This document shows, piece after piece, positions 54,193 to 64,000 of a stretch of DNA of 64,000 bases. Source of the DNA: Ahaetulla prasina (Eukaryota; Chordata; Lepidosauria; Squamata; Colubridae); assembly GCF_028640845.1 (NCBI RefSeq), contig NC_080539.1, positions 178,462,459 through 178,526,458 of the forward strand. The letters are read 5' to 3'. The notes below the pieces were generated by a model, which saw nothing but the letters and a program-made list of their open reading frames with translations, was not told the origin of the DNA and made no database searches. How positions within the stretch are numbered: position 1 is the stretch's first letter; every line of letters starts with the position of its first letter. Position numbers and translations under genes: made by a program.

Positions 54193-54779
54193 TTAGGCCA
54201 GTCCTGCGCGATGAAACAGAAATGTTTTCAACTCACGTTGAAAGGTCCGGAGATCAGGGAGTTGGCGAATACCTGGTGGTAGCTCATTCCAGAGGGCTGG
54301 TGCCCCCACAGAGAAGGCCCTCCCCCTGGGGGTCACCAGCCGACATTGTCTGGCTGACGGCACCCTGAGGAGATCCTCCCTATGGGAGCACACCGGTCGA
54401 TGGGAGGCCGCCGGTAGCAGCAGGCGGTCCTGTAAGTAACCCGGTCCTATGCCATGGAGCGCTTTGAAGGTGGTAACCAGCACCTTGAATTGCACCCAAA
54501 AGACCACCGGAAGCCAGTGCAGCCTGTGCAGGAGGGGTGTTATATGGGAGCAAGGAGTCGCTCTATCACCCACGTGGCCGCATTCTGGACCAATTGAAGT
54601 CTTCGGGTGCTCTTCAAGGAGAGCCCCATGTAGAGAGCATTGCAGTAGTCCAGACGAGAAGTGATGAGGGCATGAGTGACTGTGCATAAGGAATCCCGGT
54701 CTAAAAAGGGACGCAACTGGCGAATCAGGTTAACCTGATAAAAAGCTCCTCTGGCGACGGCCGTCATATGCTCTTCCAA
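54193..54779 (-). pseudogene. L2 ORF2 C-terminal region (broken)
   Basis: Two overlapping frames. 54779-54540 reads TAVARGAFYQVNLIRQLRPFL and SRLDYCNALYMGLSLKSTRR. 54687-54193 continues LLHRLHWLPVVFWVQFKVLV to LWNELPPGIRQLPDLRTFQR. The frame changes near 54545-54560. Same domain as the nested copy. Confidence 0.9.
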
Positions 54780-56115
54780 CGACAGCCGTGCATCCAGAAG
54801 GACCCCAGATTGTGGACCCTCTCTGTGGGGGTCAATGACTTGTCCCCCACAGTCAGCGATGACCTCAGCTGATTATACCGGAATGCCGGCATCCACAGCC
54901 ACTCAGTCTTGGCAGGGTTGAGTCAGAGCCTGTTTTTCCCCATCCAGACCCGCACGGCCTCCAGACACCGGGACATCACTTCAACAACTTCGTTGGGATG
55001 GTTAGGGGTGGAAATGTACAGCTGAGTGTCATCAGCGTACAGATGACACCGCACCCCAAAACCACGGATGATCTCACCCAGCGGCTTCATATAGATGTTG
55101 AACAGGAGAGGCGAGAGAACCGACCCCTGAGGCACCCCACACAAGAGGCGCCTCACGGTCGATCTTTGCCCCCCCCCGCCAACAGCGTCTACGACCAGTC
55201 AGAGAGGAAGGAGGAGAACCACCAAAGAACGGTGCCCCCCACTCCTAACCCCTCCAGCCTTCGCAGCAAGATACCATGGTCAATGGTATCAAAAGCCGCT
55301 GAGAGATCTAATAGGACCAGGACAGAGGAACAACCCCTGTCCCGGGCCCTCCAGAGATCATCCACCAGCGTGACCAACACCGTCTCTGTGCTGCACCCAG
55401 GCCGGAAACCGGACTGGAACGGGTCCAGATAGACAGTTTCATCCAGGTACTGAGGAAGCTGGTACACTACCACACTCTCAACAACCTTCGCCACAAAACA
55501 AAGGTTGGAGACTGGATGGTAGTTCGATAAAACAGCTGGATCCAGGGAGGGCTTCTTGAGGAGGGGTCTCACCACAGCCTCTTTCAAAGCAGTAGGGAAG
55601 ACACCCTCCCTCAGAGAAGCATTAACAATTCCCTGAAGCCAGCCTCGTGAAACCTCCTGTGTGGCCAGTACCAACCAGGAGGGACACGGGTCCAATAAAC
55701 ATGTGGTTGCATTCAGCCTCCTAAGTATCCTGTCCATGTCCTCGGGAGCCACAGTATCAAACTCCTCCCAGATGACCGTCTCAAGATCCGCCTCTGTCAT
55801 CCCATCCGAAACTACCCAATCTGTGTCCAGCCCATCCCAAATCTGAGCGATTTTATCGTGCAGATATTGTCCAAAGTCCTCAGCACGACCTTGCAAGGGA
55901 TCTTCCCTAGCTCCCTGAGTAAGAAGGGAGCGGGTCACCCTAAACAAGGCTGCTGGGCGGTTATCTGTCGACGCAATAAGAGCGGAGAAATACTCACGCT
56001 TTGCCGCTCTTATCATCACTAGATAGGTCTGAATATGAGACCTTACTAGTGTTCGGTCAGGTTCAGAATGGCTGGCCCTCCAACCACTCTCTAGGCGTCT
56101 TTTCCGGCGCTTCAT
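54780..56115 (-). pseudogene. L2 reverse transcriptase region (broken)
   Basis: Frame 56115-55189 (308 codons) covers the linker and N-terminal RT: RPLLKKPSLDPAVLSNYHPV, YLDPFQSGFRPGCSTETVLV and VLLDLSAAFDTIDHGILL (first catalytic aspartate). After a frame change near 55175 (a C-run), frame 55156-54923 has LLCGVPQGSVLSPLLFNIYM and CHLYADDTQLY (catalytic pair). The endonuclease is missing upstream of 56135. The usual NYRPVSNL reads NYHPVSNL. Only a few disruptions, so moderately young. Confidence 0.92.
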
Positions 56116-56135
56116 CTCTCTCAGCTCCTCGGAAT

Positions 56136-58500
56136 ACCAAGGATTTTTGTCTTTATGATTTTTTTTCCCTCGAATATTGTTTGCTATTTTCTCCCTACTT
56201 TATTCTATATATTAAATATAATGCTTTGATATGTTTCAGTTGTTATATTTTATTATTTTAATTATGGATTCTTATTCTGAACTGAGGTTTTTTTAAAAAT
56301 GGCATGTAACTGTTCCAAATCAATAGACAAATGAAATAAAAAACACCCTCCTTTCAATGGTGTTCAAAGGACAGAGTCAAAAAGACTCGGTTTTATGTCC
56401 TACAGACTTTTATGCCCTGGCTTTGTTAGTATTTTCCCCTGACTTTCCTTGGTTCACTATGGGAAACAGATATTGCTGGATAATAGGAGCCTTGGGTGTT
56501 TCTCTGCTATTTGAGGGGGGGGAAAGAATATACACGTGTATACATGTTATCACACACACCTATTGTATGATTCTACTCCAGGCATACCTCTTACACATTT
56601 GCATTGTGGCCTAAGTCTTTCCTTTGATGCAGCTATTCTTGAGTTGCAGCAATCTGTGCAAGGAGTACAGATGGGGACTGGAGGAAGCTAGTTCAATGTG
56701 ATGGGACAATAATGCTTATCGGCTTTCACAGTTGGGACTGTTTGCAAGTGCCAGCTGCCATGTCCTCCAAGCCAAAAGAATCTAGGAGATGCTGGCTGAA
56801 AAAATCAAATGAGTCACTGGTGACTTGGGATTGGACTTGAGAAAAGGGAGGAGCTTGTCTTCACCAAAGCCTTTCCTCTGAATTCTGCAGAATTAGTTTT
56901 TTACCTCTGTTCTAGATCTAGATCCAGGCCTCCAAGATAATTTGCTCACATAATTGTACGTATGAATAATGGTGAAGTTATTACAGCCCAGCTATGGTTT
57001 GATGTTCTTTGTAGCCCTTGATGCTAAAGAGGCTGATTTCCAAAGAATGAGCAGTGGACTGAATGAACTACTGGGAATTGTTTCCTGTACAGTATTTTCA
57101 CTTTCCTGTAAAGTTTTATAGCCATCAATTCAAGGAGCAAACAGCACATAAAACATGCCATCTACAGACAATTTGGTATATATCAAAGAATATTTTACCT
57201 ACTAATTTTAAATTGCTGTCAGTTTTACCTTTACAAGTCATTCTGCCAAATCCTGGGAGAGGCTCAAATCTGTTAATTGATAGCAAAGCATTCTCTTCCT
57301 CTCTCCCTCTTTCTCTAGCAGATGGATTGTTGCTTACAATGGTTTTGGTTCTGCCTGTTGCCATTGATGCATCTTATGCTGTTTCTAAATTAAAAAGCAA
57401 AATGATTTCTTCAAGTCAGGATAATGATGCCAATTATATTTGATATATTTATTTTATTTGGTTTGGAGGATTTTTTTTCCTGTGCTCTTTCTTCTACTCC
57501 ATATCAAATACACTTTTCTCTTATTCCTTTTCTAGACAGGCTGCCAGACGCTAAGATGAAGGCTAACCACCTTCCTCTTCCTCCTACTCCTCGTTGTCTC
57601 TAGTTGTCTACAACCTGATCTTCTACAGCTGAATGACTGGTTTGGCAAATTTCTTTTTGCACAGTTTGATTTGTTTTTAATGCAAACTTAACCTCTGTTT
57701 TCATAGTTTAAAAATGTACATGGTTTCTAACAGGAGCCTTCTGAAATGTAACACAGCTGATTTGTTGTATAATGAAATCCAAATTGTTCCAGAAAAAGGT
57801 GCAATTATACAGCGTGTAATACACAAATAAATTGACTTAATGCTACATTATAATGGAAACTGTGCAAAATCCTCTACACAAGCACAATAAAATAATAAAA
57901 AGTAATAGAACAGGTAATAGATGTAAAATAAATGCTAAAAAAGTAGTTCAAATCATTTTCATACCAGTCAAAAGATACCGAGAAGGGCGCATCCAATCAC
58001 AATAAAACACCAGAATGAAACACTTCTAAATAGTAATATAAATTTTTGTGGACACTTCATGTCCCATGATGTGGAATTGACATATAGTTTGATTTTCTCC
58101 TTCCTAATGTAAGCCACAGTTTTACAGTCCTAGTGAAAACATTTTATTGCTGTGGATGTATTAGACATGGTTCATTTCCTCTCTCAGTATGGCTTTAATT
58201 TTCCACATCCATGGCTTGACATAGACCCAAACATCAGAAGATGGTTGTCTGCTATAAACAGTCTGGTGTGCGCAGGCGCGCGTCTTTTCTCTCCCTCCCC
58301 TTTGATTGCTTTACAATTTAATCTATAGTTCATTCCATTAACCCTTTCCATTTTAATATCGCCAGAGCCTTGCCGCCTCCTTAATGCAAAGATAAACATC
58401 TCCGCCACCCAAGGTTTTATGCTCCTATGCCCAGAGGATTAGGATGATGAAAAACGAAGGATAAGTTTCTTTCTCTCCAACTAACTTTTTCTCTCTTTGC
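56136..58500. other. Repeat-poor, no gene seen
   Basis: No named repeat. Frames such as 57063-57443 (126 codons) and its antisense partner lack domains. CG content rises toward 58500. Confidence 0.4.
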
Positions 58501-58529
58501 CACCCCTTCCCTCCTCCTTCTCCTCCTCC

Positions 58530-59060
58530 TCGCGTGCAGGCTTTGGCCCGAGACCGGAGCGCGCGCGCCTTTTCGGGCCAGGGTGCAACATCTCCCAACA
58601 CTTTCCCGCTGCTTTCTTCTTTCGGCTTCAGACAGATTGAGCGCCAAGCGCCAAGCTTGCACCGACTCTCCCCCCCGTACGTGCGCGGGAGACGGCGGCG
58701 GCGGCGGGGTGGGGTGGGGGTGGCGGGGGAGCCGAGGCTATTTAAAGAAAGAAATGATCTCCTTCTCTCCCATCCTCAGTGTTGTCACATCCGATATCCA
58801 TCCCTTCCGGCGGGGGAAATGTCTCCGGGAGGGTCAGCGGAGCAGGTTGTGCCTGGAGGCACCTCGCCTCCGGTACAAAAGACTCGACTCAACTCCTGTT
58901 AGGGGCTGGGTGGGCTATCGGAGGTGACGGACTGCCACTCGGTCTGCGGGCCAGCCGTGAGAACCGCCTTGAAATGTTAAAGAGCTTAATTACGGCCCTT
59001 TCGTATATCACTTCGCGAGGGCTGCAGCTCGCGTAGCCCAGGGCAGGTGCTTTTCAGAGG
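58530..59060. promoter_or_regulatory. CpG island, candidate promoter/first exon of a host gene
   Basis: A GC- and CpG-dense block with (CGG)n at 58692-58706, cgcgcgcgcc at 58560 and a CTATTTAAAG TATA-like element at about 58737-58746. It is the only CpG-rich segment in the window that is not inside a mobile element. Short frames (58783-58902 and 58417-58662 antisense) do not match a protein I know. It could be an untranslated first exon; the gene body would lie outside or have unrecognised exons. Confidence 0.5.
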
Positions 59061-59317
59061 ATTCCCCAGGGTCGGCGCCAACTTGGTGGCTCTGACAAGT
59101 TGGGGACGGGAAGAGGAAGGAGGAAAACAAGTGGTTCCCAAGCCTCTCGCAGCCTCTCTGAGATGAGACCGCTGCGGAAACCCTCTGAGGCTCTCTTTTT
59201 GGTGCTTTAGGAAAACATTGGCTTTATCCCCGTTGGGATAAAATGAAGAAGATATATCTGGGTTTTCTTTACAGTTCCAGCCCCCACGCCGTTCTTTCGC
59301 TTCCTCAGTCCGATTTA
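59061..59317. other. Flank of the CpG island
   Basis: Moderately GC-rich transition with gggtcggcgcc and ggggacgggaagagg; no gene feature assigned. Confidence 0.4.
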
Positions 59318-59455
59318 GCCATGAAAGCCAGCTGGGTGACTTTGGCTCTCTTGCCTCAAACTCGCCTCACAGAGTTGTTGTTGTAGGGAAAATAGGAGGG
59401 AGGTGTGTTGTTATTTGTAAAAATAATAAAGGCAGGATACAAATAAATGTGTAGA
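59318..59455 (+). mobile_element. tRNA-derived squamate SINE, 3' two-thirds
   Basis: catgaaagccagctgggtgactttggctctc, ctcacctcacagagttgttgttgtagggaaaatagg and aataataaaggcaggatacaaataaa. Same family as 14468 and 44335. Confidence 0.8.
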
Positions 59456-60523
59456 GATAGAGATACGTAACAGGGCATGGAATATATGCTCATGCCATGG
59501 CATGTATTTCTTGGGATCAGGGGACAGAATTCTGGGGAATCACTGTTATAAACATGTTGTTTACTAAGTGCATTACAGTATAAATAGGTATGTGCCTATT
59601 ATTAAAGCGATTGCATTTAGTAAGGTTTAGTCACAAGTAATTGCATAAAAGATTACTGTAGCAATTATGGTTGTGGGGGAACATAACTCATAACACATGA
59701 GTTCTAAAAGGTTACTAGAATAAATAGATAAACTTTAATAAATAATATTAGAATAAATTTGTTTCTATTCATAACATAAACCTCATTCTATTCATTATCA
59801 TTGAAGAATATGTATTCAAACAGCTTTTCAGACATAATAAAATTGGTTAATAATTTGCAATGCTTTCATTTTTCACTTAAAGGCTAAATAATACGAGGCT
59901 GTGTTTCTTTTGAAATGCTCTATTTTAAATGAAAGTTTATTTCAATAAAAGTAATTCCTAATAAATCTATCAATTTGTGTGATTCAAATCTATCAGAATG
60001 TATGGAACCCCTGAACTATTTCGAAAAGGAAATAAGCCACTTACAATGTTTTTCTTTTTCTTCTCCATTTCTGTATCAAGGACATAAGATACTGATTCAA
60101 ACTCATATCCTTTTATAATTGCAATTTTGAAGTATTCAGAAATAAGTACTTCTGTAAATCTTTCTTCCTGCTTAATTAATTAAGCATAAAAAGTCTACCT
60201 TGGTCTTACTATCCTATTTGTTTCAGTAAATGATGTTGACCCTCATGACAATCTATCCAGACCTAATATGCTCTGAATATGGCAATCTAGGGCATCTAGA
60301 AGTCCATTTAGAGATTCTGAGGATGAGTAGTCCAGCAGATTTGAAAGATGCCAGGCTATGTTAAATCAGCACTGTAGACAAGACTTTGGTAGGCATTAGC
60401 TGGAACTAACACAGCCAATAGCAAAGGAGCATGGGCAGTATACTGTTGTTCAAAATTGTTGGCATGTATCATCTTCATACATATAATGTGTTATATTACT
60501 CTCCCATGCCTAAACAATTTTCC

Positions 60524-60524
<1 letters not shown>
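59456..60524. other. AT-rich, repeat-poor, no gene seen
   Basis: Unassigned; contains ttaattaattaagc at about 60174-60187. Confidence 0.4.
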
Positions 60525-60577
<53 letters not shown>

Positions 60578-60624
60578 CATACATACATACATACATACAT
60601 ACATACATACATACATACATACAT
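60525..60624. repeat. (GATA)n(CATA)n microsatellite
   Basis: About 13 GATA units followed by 12 CATA units. No LINE tail is recognisable next to it. Confidence 0.95.
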
Positions 60625-63600
60625 TTCTGAATTAGAAAAAAGTCAGCCTCCAATCATTTTGGTTTGCTTAATATTTTTTAACTTAAAATATTTCTGAAGG
60701 CAATGGTACTTAACCAATCATCCAAATCATTTAAATTCTCATTTCAATAAGCAATAATGAACAATATTTCTTCTTACATTTCAAAAAAAATTTTTCTTAG
60801 AAATATCCCTTAGGGTTTTTTTTTAATCATTCAATGTTCAGCTCTTTGATGTGTGTATAATTTTATGCCTGTTTGATTGTTGATGGGCCTATTGGCTATT
60901 GATGTCTAAAAGTTACTGATATGGAGGTAGTTTTTTTTAAAAAAGTAATATTAAGAATGAAGTGTTGATATTTAAATTTTATTGTGAATAAATATACTGC
61001 TCAGTCTTTAACTCAGTTGTGAACAACTTTTTTATTTATCAGCATTAAGGACCTTCAACTCCTAATATAAATTAAAATATAGTACTTGGAAATTTAGGAT
61101 TAATTCATACATATAGATATCATATTTCATTACCCTGGGCCTATTTAGTAATGGCTGACAGCTGTAATTGCAAATATTCCATAATTGTGTGCAAGGAAAT
61201 TCAACGTGATAATCAAAATTCCAGTTACAGTGTACATAATTGAGAAAACTTGAGCATCAAATTCTTGTATGAGTTAACAGGTTACCAACTGTGAATAGCC
61301 ATGCGTGAATTGGCTCTTTAAAATGACCCCCCAGAAAAATCTGAAATGGCAAATTCTAATATTTAAATGAAATGTTTTGTTTCCTCTGAAATAAAGATTG
61401 AAAATAGTAAGCAGTAAAACATTTCAAACCAAAAATAGAAAAATCCAGTTGCCATGATTTAATTTACAAACAACTCTACCTGGATGCCTGAGAATCTTCA
61501 TTGGAAGATGTCAGCATATTGATTCAAGTAGTTAATGAAAAAATCCTTACTGACTAAACTTTCTTTAGCAACTGAACTGAGGTTTACTGAGCCTAAGCAA
61601 ACTAAGTAAAATTTAGACTGTCCCTCCGCCATTATTTATCATTTATGATGCATTTCACTTTATGTTACACTAACAAGCTTATCTTTATGAAAAGAAAAAA
61701 TAGATATACATTCAACATAAATAAATCACATTATTCAAATTAAGCAGGAAAATGTTCAAGAATAATCGTGAACAAAGGGATTAAAGAGAGCTTCCAAAGT
61801 AAAAGAGTTGAACTAGACATAATCAAGAGTGTCTTCTATATTGAATAGGAACATTGGTTTTAGTTTTTAATCATGGAAAATGCATTTTGCATCCATTTGC
61901 TGTATTATCACAGAATAATAGTTTTGTGAATGTGCTTTGCAAATAAGACTATTATTTCCATTTTCTTCCAATTTAAGTGTTTGCAGTCTCCTATTTAACC
62001 ATGGGTGGAATCCAAATTGTATCTATAACACATCCTTTGAACCTCCAAATTCAGCTTCGACCTCATGTCAGTCTATTTGATGCCAAATGCTGATAAACAT
62101 GAGAATACTGCTACAGTCCTGCATCAGAAACGTAATCTGAATGGTCAACAGTCATGCAACGTTTTCTTCAGGAAACACAATCTTCTCTTGAACAAAAACA
62201 TTTATTTTCTTATATTCGTTCTAGGGAATTTATGGCAAATGAATAAGTGGAAACAATTCTCTAGTGAGGAATTGTCAATTGAAAGAAATGAACTGCTCGG
62301 ATTGATTGCTCTTTTATCTGAAGTTGTAAAGAAGTTTATATTCTTTATAACTAGGGAGAAATCAAGGAGGTTTAATTTTGTTCTTCTCTTGAATGTCCTT
62401 TTTCATGTCTAATTATTTTTGTACATTACCATGTGGTGGTAAAAAAGCATGCATTCAGTATACTTCCAATGGAGGGGGAGACAGGGATTGGGGAGATAAG
62501 CACGGAATATATGGAAAAGAGAGGTGGGGGGAGTGCAAATATCTTATTTGGCCCTGAGAGTGTAGTGTCTGGTGTTTTGGAATACCCAACAGTCATATAG
62601 TTGTGATGACATGATTGACAATTCTTTACTACAAACTATTGTGGGCTGGTTAGTAGTAAATAAGCTATCAATACAGACTGCATGGCAGGCTGGCATTCCA
62701 GTGGAACACGTCTTCTTGCAGTAGGTACCACCTGATGACAGCTACAATCACAAGTGGCTCCAGGCTGCTGCTTTGCTGCAGGCCACATTCAATTATGTTG
62801 GACTGCATTATTCCCTGGTGAAGCTGTCACCTTCCAGCCTGTGAAGTGATAGCATGAAGAGGATCCTGAAATCTTGGCAGTTCTTGCTTGCAGTTATGGG
62901 AAACAGGGGAAGCAATGTCACAAAGCGCCAGGCCTCAGCTTCTTCACAGGCTGTTGGGCCTTTGGAGGAGAGATATTAGAAGGTAAAACGATTCAATGAA
63001 CTGAGGCAGACTTCGAAAGAAGTAAAGGATCCTCATATGGGTATTTCAGCTAAACCCGTGTTAAGAAAAAGATGTGGGAAGATGCCCCTTCCTTTTCAGT
63101 ATTTGTATAGATGTTCCTTACTAGCCTTTTGGGGAGAGGATTTTACATGCAACCATTGTCTACATGTATGAAACTGAAACGATGGTGCAGCATGATGGTT
63201 GTTTTCCCAAGACAGCTACAGTGAACATTTTCAAAGGTAGTTAAGCCCTGGAGGTATCTCAGCTTGAGGATAACTTATTGGCGGGTATGATGCGATTTGG
63301 TATGAATCCCACTCTGTGTCTTGACTGTATATCCTTTGGGGTTGAGGCTAGATGACAACCCTGGGGGCTTAGTAACAGGACACAGGCTTTTGGTGCAAAA
63401 AAGCCTGGATTGGCTTGTATCTGTCCTAGGGCTGTAGCAGCTGAAATATGGCTGTTCAATGACCTGCGTAAAATCTGCCTGAAAGCTGCCTTTACTCCTC
63501 TGTGATAGAATCTTAGGTGCATACAATGGAGCGAGGGAGTTCTGCTCCTAAAGAAGCAGAAAGATCTGCCTCCTAATGCCATCTTCTCCTCTTCCTGAGG

Positions 63601-64000
63601 TTGGGAAAATTTGATGGACACAACCTAGACATACGGCAGAGGCTGTGCTGACCATCTCCATAATCAGTTATTATGGGCTGGGAAGAAACCTGGGATGTGT
63701 GAGAGAGAATAAAACATTTTCACAGACATTTCCATGAGTTAAACAGAGCATACTGAAGTAACCAATGTTTTCTTTCCAGAAAAGAAAACTCTCGTTTTGG
63801 AGCATATATTTTGAAATTAAATATACTTTTTAATGGGCAATAGGTATAATTTATCTCTCAATAGCTTATTCCAAACAAATACATATGTATGCACCTCTAC
63901 AAGCTGAGATTTGTTAAAACATAACTCAAGATAGCAAAATGTGATTGTGTTTAGGTTGATTCTTGTGTATTTAATAACTTCCCTTCTTCACAATTTGCTA
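60625..64000. other. AT-rich, repeat-poor, no gene seen
   Basis: No named repeat and no convincing gene. Frames 62065-62412 (+) and 63621-63259 (-) have no recognised domain. 61154-61176 (tggctgacagctgtaattgcaaa) stacks a TGACAG, an E-box CAGCTG and a TAATTG word, suggestive of an enhancer only. Confidence 0.35.

Larger units (their letters stand above)
53272..56135 (-). mobile_element. L2 LINE on the minus strand, interrupted by an opposing L2
   Basis: The 3' tail and end lie at 53272-53360 (TTTATTT, tataccacccttctcccgaaggactcagggcggtttacagcc). The element resumes at about 54087 with A-rich 3' untranslated sequence and coding sequence to 56135. The gap holds a second L2 in the opposite direction. 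The join matches the uninterrupted L2 end at 39500-39700 (tttacagcc then aaataaaa). Confidence 0.85.

Noticed and set aside
58417..58662. Antisense frame rich in arginine across the CpG island
   Set aside because: Composition explained by GC-rich and CCT/CTC repeats; no known protein recognised.
62065..62412. 115-codon plus-strand frame
   Set aside because: No recognised domain, AT-rich composition as in the surroundings, no splice or promoter context.
63259..63621. 120-codon minus-strand frame with an overlapping second frame
   Set aside because: No recognised similarity; two frames of similar length overlap, as expected by chance.

Overview
This window looks like intergenic, repeat-rich DNA from a squamate reptile, most likely an advanced (colubroid) snake. 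The evidence is the repeat set. It holds LINEs whose 3' ends carry (AGAAT)n tails (the CR1-L3 'Snake1' type known from colubroid snakes), a near-complete Bov-B LINE, CR1 and L2 LINEs, a LINE with a GATA/GACA (Bkm-like) tail, tRNA-derived and 5S-rRNA-derived SINEs of the Sauria type, and many non-autonomous hAT elements with 8-bp target duplications. I see no complete host gene, tRNA or rRNA gene. Species and family names rest on recalled features, because no database search was possible.

Layout. 1-2 kb: old L2, a GACA microsatellite and a small hAT element. 1980-6533: a Ty3/Gypsy LTR retrotransposon on the minus strand with two identical 190-bp LTRs, a 5-bp target duplication and a frameshifted gag-pol. 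7.2-8.3 kb: a LINE fragment. 8972-10393: a hAT-type element with a perfect 8-bp target duplication. It carries a GC-rich cargo that encodes, antisense, a peptide I recognise as the end of exon 1 of the host gene UPRT. 10809-14431: an L1-like non-autonomous element bounded by an 18-bp target duplication and interrupted by two CR1-L3 copies. 14.5-21 kb: SINE, old CR1/L2, microsatellites, LINE fragments. 21.2-23.1 kb: a cluster of Penelope-like fragments with hammerhead-like motifs, followed by consecutive inverted repeats. 23.4-24.2 kb: a hAT element split by a solo LTR. 25.8-27.2 kb: CR1 with a 449-codon open frame. 31.6-35.5 kb: a CR1-L3 copy and a 1.54-kb tandem duplication. 37.8-40.6 kb: Bov-B with a nested L2 end. 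45.8-46.0 kb: a 5S-SINE foldback. 48.3-49.0 kb: CR1-L3. 51.7-56.1 kb: hAT elements and nested, opposing L2 copies. 56-64 kb is repeat-poor and holds a CpG island at about 58.5-59.06 kb, the best candidate for a real host promoter or first exon.

How the parts act together. The window is a record of layered insertions. LINE enzymes (CR1, L2, Bov-B) supply the machinery that non-coding SINEs are thought to borrow. hAT elements here are all non-autonomous and need a transposase from elsewhere. Several retroelement tails have grown into microsatellites. Repeated foldbacks and one tandem duplication show local template switching. The most notable item is the hAT element carrying a UPRT first-exon and CpG-island segment; next are the hammerhead-like motifs with compensatory changes and the L1-like element with a lysine-rich repeated reading frame.
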